The notes beneath the pieces are model-generated. The model worked only from the letters and a program-made list of their open reading frames with translations. It searched no databases and was not told the origin of the DNA. The translations under genes were made by a program, and so were the position numbers. 64,000 bases of DNA, from the NCBI RefSeq assembly GCF_014836615.1, contig NZ_JACSQN010000009.1, positions 62,001-126,000 of the forward strand, given 5' to 3'. This document shows positions 47,101 through 54,653 of this stretch, one piece after another (the first letter of the stretch is position 1; every line of letters begins with the position of its first letter). The DNA is from Sporosarcina quadrami (GTDB lineage Bacteria; Bacillota; Bacilli; Bacillales_A; Planococcaceae).

Positions 47101-47851
47101 CGTACAAACCTCCTAAATACGCGTTTTGAACCGTTTCATTATCCATAATTTCCTTCGGACTACCGTCCGCCAGCAACTTGCCATTGAAAAGCACCATAAT
47201 CGAATCGGACAAATCTAGAATCATATCCATCTTATGTTCAATGAGTAGAATCGTTTTTTCACCTGTTGCTTTAATTTTCCGAATGACGTCTAGGATTGCT
47301 GGTACTTCTTCCAGCGACATCCCTGCAGTCGGTTCATCGAGCAATAACACTTCCGTGTCGAGCGCAAGCAACATGGCGATTTCAAGTTTCCGTTTTTCAC
47401 CGTGCGATAACTGGCTCGCAATCGCAAGTTCGCGTCCTTGTAATAAAACAAGTTCAATCAGTTTTTCCGCTTCATCCATTAAGTTGTTGTAATGGACGAA
47501 ATGGCGTATCATCTGATAGCGGATTTTCTCTTTTGATTGAACCGCAAGACGCACATTTTCAAGCACCGTCAAGTTCGGGAACACATTAGTTATTTGAAAT
47601 GAACGACCAAGTCCAAGCCGTGTTCGTGCAACTGCAGACATCGAAGTGATCGGCTGCCCTTTGAAATAGACTTCTCCTTCCGACGGTTTCAATTCTCCGC
47701 TAAGAAGATTGAAAAACGTCGTCTTCCCCGCTCCATTCGGTCCTATAATCGATTTAAGCTGCCGTGCTGGCATTTCAAAATTCACACTTGAAACGGCTGT
47801 ATGCCCGCCAAAACGGATTGTTAAGTTCTCTGTTTTCAGTATTGGATCCAC
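47078..47851 (-). CDS. livG: ABC transporter ATPase LivG
   Basis: 257-residue ABC ATPase: Walker A GPNGAGKTT, signature variant LSHGEKRKLEIAMLLA, Walker B VLLLDEPTAGMS and the LivG-type C-terminal extension. It starts with GTG after GGAGGAG. Two hairpins separate it from livK. Confidence 0.93.
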   Translation of the reverse strand: MDPILKTENLTIRFGGHTAVSSVNFEMPARQLKSIIGPNGAGKTTFFNLLSGELKPSEGEVYFKGQPITSMSAVARTRLGLGRSFQITNVFPNLTVLENVRLAVQSKEKIRYQMIRHFVHYNNLMDEAEKLIELVLLQGRELAIASQLSHGEKRKLEIAMLLALDTEVLLLDEPTAGMSLEEVPAILDVIRKIKATGEKTILLIEHKMDMILDLSDSIMVLFNGKLLADGSPKEIMDNETVQNAYLGGLYDDNTVES

Positions 47852-47884
47852 ATTTTCTCCTCCTAACGTTCCATCCTTCTCGAC

Positions 47885-47939
47885 CGGATGAAAAGGGGTT
47901 CATCCGATTGAGAAAGACAGGACAGTGATGTGCTGTCCT
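47885..47939 (-). terminator. Two stem-loops between livK and livG
   Basis: Minus strand: AGGACAG-N7-CTGTCCT (47939-47919) and, after a 12-nt gap, CGGATGAA-N6-TTCATCCG (47906-47885). Neither has a strong U tract. They are better read as partial attenuators or mRNA-stabilising processing hairpins that let more binding protein than ATPase be made. Confidence 0.55.
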
Positions 47940-47949
47940 ATTCTTTCAT

Positions 47950-49218
47950 TTAGTTATTGATGGGCGGCTTCGTTTCATCCGCTGACAGTTCGCGAATTAA
48001 AACCGGAACTGGATACGGAACGCCATCCTGCTTTTCAAGCTTAATTGAATACATCGGTTGCAAAGCCTGGTGATCCTCTTCACGGAATGTCATCGTCCCT
48101 TTTGGTGTTTCAAACGACATCCCTTCCATAAGTCCGATCAATTTATTCCCATCTGCATCGCCTTCAGATTTCTTTAACGCTTCAATGATTGCAATTGCTG
48201 CTGACATACCGCCCGGCGTGAATAAATCCGGAACCTCACCGTTGAAACGTTCTTTATGCTCTTTTACAAGCCAATCATTCACTTCATTATCAGGAAGCGT
48301 GTGGTAATAAACCGAGAATCCTTCCATTCCAACAAGTGGTTCCATAACCGATAGAGCTGGAATATCAGGTGCACCGGTTGAAATCTTAATGCCTTTTTCC
48401 TGCATCTTCAGATCAGAAATTTGGTTCCAAGGAGAGTTTGCACCCGCCCAGACGACAAACATATAATCCGGTTTTGCTTCAATGACTTTTTGTAAGTTAG
48501 ACGTGAAATCCGTTGCAGCCGGATCTGCATATTGTTCTTCAACAATTTCAGCTCCTAAAGCTTCTGCCGCTTTCTTGAATGCTTCGATGCCATCCCAGCC
48601 GAATGAGTAATCCGGTGCGAATGTTGCGATTTTTACGCCAGGCCCTGCGATAGCTGCAGCTCCAGCAACAGCATCTTGTGAAGAGTTACGTGCTGTACGG
48701 AAGATGAACGGATTGAATTCGGACCCTGTAATACTGTCCGCAACTGCGGGTTCCACGATCATGATTTTCTCGTATTCTTCCGCTAAAGGAAGCACCGCGA
48801 GTGTATCACCTGAACTGGAAGAACCGACGATGAAGTCAACTTCATCTTCTTCTAATAGTTTCGTAGCTTTTTGAACAGCCACTTCAGGTTTTGTTTCTGT
48901 GTCTTCAAAGACAACTTCAATTTTCTTGCCCGCAACTTCCATCGTTCCGTCCGTTGCATATTCAAGTCCGAGTTCGAATCCTTGGCGCGTTTGTTTGCCA
49001 TACGATTCAAGTGCGCCAGTTAAGGAAGCAAGGACACCTATTTTGATGACTTCCTGTTTGCCCGCTTCTTCTTTTCCATCGTCTGTACTTTCTTCTGTGC
49101 CAGCTGTGGAGTCTTCAGGTTTTTCAGAACTACTGTTTGAGTCTGTGTCTGCGTTACAAGCTGCGACGATTAACATTAGTGCTGCAAGTAGTGTAAAGAG
49201 CCAAACTTTCTTTCTCAT
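47950..49218 (-). CDS. livK: ABC transporter substrate-binding lipoprotein (LivK/amide-urea type)
   Basis: 422 residues: lipoprotein signal with lipobox VAAC (Cys21), an acidic/Ser/Thr linker to about residue 55, then a type-I periplasmic-binding fold (VIKIGVLASLTGALESYGKQTRQGFEL, VDFIVGSSSSGDTLAVLPLAEE, EKQDGVPYPVPVLIRELSADE). It captures the substrate outside the cell for LivGFHM. First gene of the operon, with GAGGGG before the ATG and a cre site upstream. The ligand is unknown; linkage to an acyl-CoA ligase argues for a carboxylic acid rather than leucine. Confidence 0.93.
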   Translation of the reverse strand: MRKKVWLFTLLAALMLIVAACNADTDSNSSSEKPEDSTAGTEESTDDGKEEAGKQEVIKIGVLASLTGALESYGKQTRQGFELGLEYATDGTMEVAGKKIEVVFEDTETKPEVAVQKATKLLEEDEVDFIVGSSSSGDTLAVLPLAEEYEKIMIVEPAVADSITGSEFNPFIFRTARNSSQDAVAGAAAIAGPGVKIATFAPDYSFGWDGIEAFKKAAEALGAEIVEEQYADPAATDFTSNLQKVIEAKPDYMFVVWAGANSPWNQISDLKMQEKGIKISTGAPDIPALSVMEPLVGMEGFSVYYHTLPDNEVNDWLVKEHKERFNGEVPDLFTPGGMSAAIAIIEALKKSEGDADGNKLIGLMEGMSFETPKGTMTFREEDHQALQPMYSIKLEKQDGVPYPVPVLIRELSADETKPPINN

Positions 49219-49246
49219 ACGTGAACCCCTCTCTCCATTCGTTTTT

Positions 49247-49260
49247 TGTAAACGCTTTCT
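49247..49260. promoter_or_regulatory. CcpA cre site upstream of livK
   Basis: TGTAAACGCTTTCT matches the cre consensus TGWAARCGYTWWCW at all 14 positions. It lies 29-42 nt before the livK start, where bound CcpA would block or roadblock transcription. It predicts repression of the whole liv/KAS III operon by preferred sugars. Confidence 0.75.
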
Positions 49261-49313
49261 TTCTGTCTATTACTTTAGATTATGGGAGTTGCAAAAGAGT
49301 TGCACAGCTAGTT

Positions 49314-49562
49314 ACGCGCAACGAAACGCTGAAGCTTCGTATCACAACGTAACTTCTTCGTATCGAAACGTAAACGCGCCGTATCGAAACGTAACTCCTT
49401 CGCATCGAAACGTAGCACGCGCAACGAAACGTAGACGGCGCGTATCGAAACGTAGAAGCGTCGTATCACAACGTAACCTCTTCGTATCGAAACGTAGCAC
49501 GCGCAACGAAACGTAAACGCGTCGTATCACAACGTAACTCCTTCGCATCGAAACGTAGTGTA
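49314..49562. repeat. Tandem array of about twelve 19-21 bp units (family B)
   Basis: Degenerate units headed by CGTATCGAAACGTAA, CGTATCACAACGTAA, CGCATCGAAACGTAG or CGCAACGAAACGTAG, most 21 bp long, some 19. It fills most of the 453-bp gap between livK and the next gene. Because 21 bp equals seven codons, both strands show open frames with heptapeptide periodicity; these are by-products, not proteins. The sequence is unrelated to the 20-bp family A arrays, but the period is nearly the same. Confidence 0.85.
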
Positions 49563-49671
49563 TTACAATCTCAAATGAAAAAAGCATACAACTTCCTGCT
49601 ATATGAAACTTACTCGCTTTCCAAACGTAAAAGAGGATACAAGAAAGAAGACTTCAAATGAGGAGGTATAG

Positions 49672-49887
49672 ATGATGTCTACATACAAGAAATCATTCAC
49701 TATGATTGTATCGATAGGAGCAGCGATTTTATTAGCTGTTGCTGGCATGTTGATAACAACTAGTTATTTCAACTCGAAAACAATTCAACTTGGGGCGGAT
49801 GGATGTAATAAGGTTGGAGGGAGTTTTCACTTAGAGATTCATAATCCATTGACGAATTCTTATTCTTTTGAGTGTAAGAAATTATGA
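49672..49887 (+). CDS. Small membrane-anchored protein with two cysteines (71 aa)
   Basis: 71 residues: one N-terminal hydrophobic helix (about 9-31), then an extracellular part GADGCNKVGGSFHLEIHNPL and a C-terminal SFECKKL. The two Cys about 23 residues apart could form a disulfide. The pattern C-x-x-x-GG ... S-x-x-C recurs in short membrane-anchored Bacillales proteins of unknown function. AGGAGG precedes two consecutive ATGs. No informative neighbour other than the 125-aa gene that follows. Confidence 0.65.
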   Translation: MMSTYKKSFTMIVSIGAAILLAVAGMLITTSYFNSKTIQLGADGCNKVGGSFHLEIHNPLTNSYSFECKKL

Positions 49888-49920
49888 TTTATAGTCTTTT
49901 CAGATGGAGATGAACAACTA

Positions 49921-50298
49921 GTGATCGATTATTTTGAACGGAAGATTCGGTTGAAAGACTTTGAAGTGTGGGAAGTTCGGATTGGTGTTTGTGAGTATAG
50001 TTTAGTAATTGTGGATGAATATCTACCGAGTCCAAGTGAAGATGCGGATCTGTTCCGTGAGAATACGGTCAGTTGCGTGTATTATTCGGAACAGGAAGTG
50101 CTCGATGAACACCGAGAAATTCTTGGTGGATTTGCCCGGCAGTTGACGGAGCATTTGGCATTGGCACATTGTCATGTTGGCATCGATTTTCATACTGCAT
50201 CCCCTCAACAAGCAATTGATAATCATATGCAGAAAATCTATGGATATGTCGAGTCAGATATCCCTCTAGAAAAGCTTTGGCATTTAAATCAAGAATGA
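49921..50298 (+). CDS. Hypothetical cytoplasmic protein (125 aa)
   Basis: 125 residues, acidic, no membrane segment, no motif I recognise (VIVDEYLPSPSEDADLFREN and GIDFHTASPQQAIDNHMQK stand out). It starts with GTG and a modest GGAG 11 nt upstream. It follows the small membrane protein by 33 bp. Its stop codon lies inside the long hairpin at 50295-50344. Composition and codon use look coding, but the call is mainly from the open frame. Confidence 0.5.
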   Translation: MIDYFERKIRLKDFEVWEVRIGVCEYSLVIVDEYLPSPSEDADLFRENTVSCVYYSEQEVLDEHREILGGFARQLTEHLALAHCHVGIDFHTASPQQAIDNHMQKIYGYVESDIPLEKLWHLNQE

Positions 50299-50344
50299 AC
50301 GAACTGTGAGCAACGTTTAATTACGTTGCTCACAGTTCGTTCAT
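50295..50344. terminator. Long perfect hairpin spanning the stops of two convergent genes
   Basis: Left arm 50297-50316 (GAACGAACTGTGAGCAACGT), 6-nt loop TTAATT, right arm 50323-50342 exactly complementary; two more pairs extend it to 22 bp. The TGA of the plus gene (50296-50298) and the TGA of the minus regulator (50332-50330) both lie in the stem. Neither side has a U tract, so it may protect 3' ends or act as a Rho-independent terminator only poorly. Confidence 0.7.
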
Positions 50345-53300
50345 GATCATTTTATACATCTGCTCTGTTGTTTCCATTGGGCCGATGGAGAATTCCTCTT
50401 CCAGCACTTCCCTACATTTGTTATACCATTTGATGGATTGCGGACGGTTCTGCAGCTGGTAATGGGCGTACATGAGCAGGCGGTATGCTTCTTCCCAAGT
50501 CGGATCGATGCGGACGAGCTTTTCTGCCCACTCGATGGTTTTGCTGTAATGCTGCAACCGTGTGTACGATTGTGCGAGTTTTTCGATGACTTGAATGTAT
50601 TGCTGTCCGATCTGTTCGCGCTCCGTGTCAATCCACTCAACGGACATTTTTTCCTCGAACAGCTTGCCTTTGTAAAGAGCAGCCGCTTTCGATAGGTACT
50701 CAATCGATTGGTGGGCGGATTTTTCCGCAAGTCCTTTTTCCATATACCGTTTGAATCGGTCCAAGTCGGTTTGGATGTCAGCTTGTGGATTCAGTTGATA
50801 CATCGTCTGTTTGCGCAAGATGAAAAATGATGGTTCCCTTGCAGTCCGATTCGGTTCAAGTACTTTCAAGAGCGCATTGAGCGCCACTTTAAAGTCCCGA
50901 TCAGCGGTCTTTTCATCGACGTCTGTCCATAATGCCAGCATGATTTCTTCTTTCGGGACGTAACGGTTTTTATTCAACAATAAATACAGAAACAGCTCCT
51001 TCGCTTTGTCCCGTTGCCACTTCCGCTCATGCACTTCTTCAAATCCGAGGGTTACCGTGAAAGGACCTAATACGGTTACACCAAGTTTGTAACCTGGATG
51101 GTTTTCGATATCTTTCAGTTGCAAGAGATGAATCGCCTGTTGAATGCCCGCGTGCTCTGGATGGACTTTCGATGCTTGAAAAACTAATGGATAGATTGAT
51201 TGACGGTCAAACGGCCCGAACATCGTGTTCGTCGTCAGGAAATAGAAATAATCCTGTTCTTGAAGGATCGTGAAGAAAAGGTCTGCATATTTGCTGAATG
51301 AATCCACGTTCTCCATATGCTCATAGACGTTCATTAACCAGAAACAACTAACCATTTCCCCGTATCGATCTCCACAGGCTGTAAAAAGTCGTTCTGCTTC
51401 CTTCAAATGTTTTTCTGCACTATTTCCATCCTTTGCATATGCATACACGATTCCTAAACTAATATGAATCAAGCCAGACAACCAACCATCCTGAACACGG
51501 TCCGTCTCATGCAAGCCGGCTTTGCCATAACGAATCGCTTCGGTGAAATTGCCGAGGCGAGCATAAAGAATAGCCAAGCCCATGTACGGCTCAGCATTAC
51601 CACGCGATACATTCAGCTCGTCCATTTGAGCGATGGCACGTAGATAATATGCTTTGGATGCGCTCATGTCAGATGCATCTTCTAAAATCTTTGCATGCCC
51701 CAACCTGATCCTTCCGACCGCTTCGATGAAAGAGGACTTCTCCTCTTTCCCTAAACGGATTCCATTTTCTGCGCACATTACCGCAAGTGCGGATTGTCCC
51801 GTCATTGCATAGATCAATGATAATAAGACATCCGCTTCACGATGTGAATCAGGTAACACTGAATTTTGTTCACGTGCCGTCAAAATCTTTTGCGCTTCAT
51901 TCAACTTCCCTGTTCGCAAAGCGATTCTCGCATCTAAGTTCCCCTCTTGCAAAATACTTTTATCCGCTATTTCCTGCATTACCCATTGCGAAGCAGCTAA
52001 TCCTTTCCCTAGATTAACAAGGTTTTCTGCAAACTGCCGTTTCAGCAACTCTTTTTCGTGCAAAGAGGTTTTCCCGCTCTTTTCCGCATATAGAATGGCG
52101 TTCAATAAATGCGGATCCGCCAAACCAGGTTGAATCGTATCCAGATAAATATGTGCAATGCCCGCATGCGCCTTGCCTATGTAATAATCGTCATTGCAAG
52201 ATTCCGCGATTTTAATGCATGCGGAATAGGCAATACGCGCTTTTTCATAATAGGCACGATAACGATGAGCTTGTCCTTCATAATAATGCAGGGGATAATG
52301 CTTGTCTTTAATGGCTGAATGCAAGTTTTTTAATATATCGAGTAGCCATTCAAACTGTCCGGATTTGATCAAAGCAGAACCATTATCCACAATGATTCGG
52401 CCGATAAAATCGGAATCTCCACTTTTCACTGCATGCAAAATCGCCTGATTTGAATCGGATTGCTGTAAATAGTAAGTAACCGCTTCTTTTTGTATCGTTA
52501 CATAGTTTTCGTGATCGGCTGATTGCCATTTCCGTTCGAGAAATTGTTGAAAAAGCGCATGATACCGGTATGTTCCTTCCCCGAGTGACTGGATGAACAT
52601 ATGTCGACTAGCCAGTTCTTTCAGTATATTAACCGCTTCATTCCCGTAAAAATCTTGTATTAGATCTTCGGAAAACATCGGAAATATAGAAAAGGAAAGC
52701 GCCCACTTCTGTTCTGATACAGACATGCGATTGAACACTTCCTCGGATAGATAAGCAAATAAATCATGCAGTGCCGGTTTCATTTCAATCGAAAAATCTT
52801 TTTCGCTTCCGGTTAGATGAATAGCAAGCAAATTGACCGCGATTGCCCAACCTTCCGTTAACTGAACGATTGATGCAGCTTCCGCATCAGTAAGTGTCTG
52901 ATAAAAATAGTCCTCGTAGAAGACCGCCACTTCCTCTTCGGAAAATAGCAAATCCTCTTCTGTTAGTTCAATAGACTGCCCCATCATCCTCAACTTCGCT
53001 AAACTCGCCCACCTTGGTCGTGTACGCGAAGCGACGATTAGATGAATTTGAGGCGGTAATAAGGTGATCATTTTCTCGAGAATATAATTAATCGTGAAGA
53101 CATGATCCACATGGTGAAAATCGTCGATTATGATATAAAACGCTGTGTCTATTTCACAAAGCTCATTCATGAATTGTGCCAGCCAACGCTCAATATCCAA
53201 ATCATTGTGAAGAATGTCCCACTCTGAACGTGAATGTCCGAATGATGGACGGATTCTTCGGATGCTTTGCGTCAAGTGAGTGATGAACGGCAAGACATCG

Positions 53301-53521
53301 TCATCTTCTTCCGTCACAGAATACCAGCTGTATGATGCTTTTACGTCATAGAAATACGTCGCGAGACCTGAGCTTTTTCCGTAACCCGCGCCACTGTGAA
53401 TGAATGTTAATTTAACTTGCTCGGCCAGCCGCATTCTTTTAATGAAGGAAGCCCTGCGCATATATGTCACTGAGGGCATTGGTGGCATGAGTTTGGATTG
53501 AATAACGGGTTTCACTTGCAT
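50330..53521 (-). CDS. STAND-type ATPase transcriptional regulator with C-terminal BTAD domain
   Basis: 1063 residues. The N-terminal MalT-like ATPase has Walker A HSGAGYGKS (42-50) and Walker B-like YIIIDDFHHVDH (about 128-139). A long TPR-like helical array follows (about 340-800), then a winged-helix (KLGVTVLGPFTVTLGF ... RDKAKELFLYLLLNKNRYVPKEEIMLALW, from about 815) and a BTAD domain (about 910-1063). It differs from MalT by carrying an OmpR/SARP-type DNA-binding unit rather than a LuxR helix-turn-helix. Such proteins sense an inducer through the TPRs. Its location about 1.1 kb from livK makes it the likely activator of the liv/KAS III operon (inference). GGAGGTGA precedes the ATG. Confidence 0.9.
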   Translation of the reverse strand: MQVKPVIQSKLMPPMPSVTYMRRASFIKRMRLAEQVKLTFIHSGAGYGKSSGLATYFYDVKASYSWYSVTEEDDDVLPFITHLTQSIRRIRPSFGHSRSEWDILHNDLDIERWLAQFMNELCEIDTAFYIIIDDFHHVDHVFTINYILEKMITLLPPQIHLIVASRTRPRWASLAKLRMMGQSIELTEEDLLFSEEEVAVFYEDYFYQTLTDAEAASIVQLTEGWAIAVNLLAIHLTGSEKDFSIEMKPALHDLFAYLSEEVFNRMSVSEQKWALSFSIFPMFSEDLIQDFYGNEAVNILKELASRHMFIQSLGEGTYRYHALFQQFLERKWQSADHENYVTIQKEAVTYYLQQSDSNQAILHAVKSGDSDFIGRIIVDNGSALIKSGQFEWLLDILKNLHSAIKDKHYPLHYYEGQAHRYRAYYEKARIAYSACIKIAESCNDDYYIGKAHAGIAHIYLDTIQPGLADPHLLNAILYAEKSGKTSLHEKELLKRQFAENLVNLGKGLAASQWVMQEIADKSILQEGNLDARIALRTGKLNEAQKILTAREQNSVLPDSHREADVLLSLIYAMTGQSALAVMCAENGIRLGKEEKSSFIEAVGRIRLGHAKILEDASDMSASKAYYLRAIAQMDELNVSRGNAEPYMGLAILYARLGNFTEAIRYGKAGLHETDRVQDGWLSGLIHISLGIVYAYAKDGNSAEKHLKEAERLFTACGDRYGEMVSCFWLMNVYEHMENVDSFSKYADLFFTILQEQDYFYFLTTNTMFGPFDRQSIYPLVFQASKVHPEHAGIQQAIHLLQLKDIENHPGYKLGVTVLGPFTVTLGFEEVHERKWQRDKAKELFLYLLLNKNRYVPKEEIMLALWTDVDEKTADRDFKVALNALLKVLEPNRTAREPSFFILRKQTMYQLNPQADIQTDLDRFKRYMEKGLAEKSAHQSIEYLSKAAALYKGKLFEEKMSVEWIDTEREQIGQQYIQVIEKLAQSYTRLQHYSKTIEWAEKLVRIDPTWEEAYRLLMYAHYQLQNRPQSIKWYNKCREVLEEEFSIGPMETTEQMYKMIMNEL

Positions 53522-53663
53522 CTGTTCATCACCTCCACTTGGTTGTTTATGTCTAGTTTACCATAGGAAGGTTCTGAATTGGATGACATTACACCGTTTA
53601 TTAGAATCGTTTTGAAGAGAGTACAGTACACAACGTGAATGCAGATTCTGGAAAAATGAAAAA

Positions 53664-53683
53664 AACCATTGCAAGATCGCAAT
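53664..53683 (-). terminator. Terminator of the 131-aa coiled-coil gene
   Basis: CCATTGC / GCAATGG with a 6-nt loop, followed on the minus strand by U7. Confidence 0.8.
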
Positions 53684-53722
53684 GGAAGTCGAAGTCTCTC
53701 TTATGAATGGCTTTAAGTAATC

Positions 53723-54118
53723 TCAGTTAGCAATTGCTTTTTTCAACACTTTCACATCAAGCGTCAGCTCGTCCATACGCGTTGTCATAGCCGTCATCTG
53801 TGGAATGTACTCACTTTTCATGACCTTTTGTTTTTCAATTTCCACAAGCCGTTCCGTATTGCTTGCTACTTGTTCAGAAATCGATGTTAGTTTGGCATCT
53901 ACTTCTGCGAATTTCGTTTCCATAAATGACTCAAGTCTATCGAATCGAGTTTCATGTTTATCAAACCTGCCTTCAAGATTGTCGAAATTTCCTTCAAGTT
54001 TATCAAATCTTCCTTCGAGTTTATCGAATCTCGCTTCAATCTTATCGAATCGCTCATAAAGTGGTTGAATTGCTTCCTGTATAACAGATTGCAGCATTTC
54101 TTTTAATTCATTGTTCAT
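53723..54118 (-). CDS. Heptad-repeat coiled-coil protein (131 aa)
   Basis: 131 residues built on tandem 7-residue units: RFDKIEA, RFDKLEG, RFDKLEG, NFDNLEG, RFDKHET, RFDRLES (about 23-64), then a second coiled coil (FAEVDAKLTSISEQVASNTE). No membrane segment. The repeat is nearly exact at DNA level (21-bp step), so it likely expanded by slippage. AAAGGAGGACAACG precedes the ATG. It resembles the 91-aa coiled-coil protein at 39920-40195 in style and size; function unknown. Confidence 0.8.
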   Translation of the reverse strand: MNNELKEMLQSVIQEAIQPLYERFDKIEARFDKLEGRFDKLEGNFDNLEGRFDKHETRFDRLESFMETKFAEVDAKLTSISEQVASNTERLVEIEKQKVMKSEYIPQMTAMTTRMDELTLDVKVLKKAIAN

Positions 54119-54426
54119 CGTTGTCCTCCTTTCCTTTCTTTGTTAGTCCGTACAATGCTCTTAGTTAATAGGATACCACTTTTCGACATCTTTTTCCTTA
54201 AGCAAATTTTGGTTCATGCTTAGCTATCCGACAGAAATATATGTTCTGTATTAAAATGAACTATCCGAGTACTGACTTGTCAATTTATTCGGTCAACTGT
54301 CAACATCAAACTGTAGAAGTAACAATGAGGTGATTAACTTGCTAGATGTCATTAAATACATGAAATTAATTTATTATTCTAAAAACCAAAGAAAACATGC
54401 TTCCTGGAAAATTCTCAAAATACCCC
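54119..54426. other. Intergenic stretch upstream of the rsgA attenuator
   Basis: AT-rich, no credible gene or motif. A GAGGTGATTAACTTG near 54326 resembles a ribosome site, but the frame it opens runs through the promoter and leader below and is rejected. Confidence 0.5.
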
Positions 54427-54455
54427 TTGACCTTGAAACGTTTCTGAATTATGAT
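54427..54455 (+). promoter_or_regulatory. Sigma-A promoter of the leader peptide/rsgA-like operon
   Basis: TTGACC (54427-54432), 17-bp spacer, TATGAT (54450-54455): 5/6 matches at both elements. Predicted transcription start near 54462, 25 nt before the leader ATG. Confidence 0.75.
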
Positions 54456-54486
54456 AAATCTAACTTTCAGAAAGCAGGTGATTACT

Positions 54487-54552
54487 ATGGCAAACTTCAA
54501 CTTGACAATTGCAACTTGGATCGGACCCATACTTTCACCTGCCATGCCTTAA
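54487..54552 (+). CDS. Leader peptide (21 aa) of the attenuator
   Basis: A 21-codon frame beginning MANFNLTIAT and ending GPILSPAMP, with AGGTG 6 nt before its ATG. Codons 11-17 form the 5' arm of the antiterminator, and the stop codon lies in the loop of a small hairpin (CATGCCT / AGGCATG, 54543-54563). It has no run of a single amino acid, so it is not an amino-acid-starvation leader of the trp/his kind. Its size, spacing and overlap with competing RNA folds are those of ribosome-stalling leaders such as those of erm, cat, vmlR or bmrC genes. Confidence 0.75.
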   Translation: MANFNLTIATWIGPILSPAMP

Positions 54553-54628
54553 GTACAGGCATGTTTCTTCTGGTATGCGCGTGAAAGCATGGTGTCCGAT
54601 CATACACACGGACCCATGCTTTTTTTAT
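54519..54628 (+). promoter_or_regulatory. Antiterminator/terminator switch upstream of the rsgA-like gene
   Basis: Terminator: AGCATGGTGTCCG (54586-54598) pairs with CGGACCCATGCT (54609-54620), 12 bp with one bulge, then T7. Competing fold: GATCGGACCCATACTTTCAC (54519-54538) pairs with 54581-54601, about 19 of 20 pairs with one bulge and one mismatch, and consumes the 5' half of the terminator. The two folds are mutually exclusive. The downstream AGGAGG (54641-54646) is free in both, so control acts on transcription. A ribosome finishing the leader covers the 5' arm and allows termination; one stalled in the first six or so codons leaves it free and permits readthrough. Confidence 0.75.
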
Positions 54629-54653
54629 ATGCCCATATTTAGGAGGAATTAAA

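Noticed and set aside
48899..49516. 205-codon plus-strand frame
   Set aside because: It lies antisense to livK and then runs into the 21-bp array.
49342..49587. 81-residue minus-strand frame with heptapeptide periodicity (RFDT/FRYE units)
   Set aside because: It is a translation of the 21-bp tandem array; 21 bp keeps frames open on both strands. No ribosome site.
54330..54584. 84-codon open frame with GAGGTGATTAAC before it
   Set aside because: It runs through the sigma-A promoter, the leader peptide in another frame and the antiterminator, and ends in the terminator stem; the composition is not coding-like.
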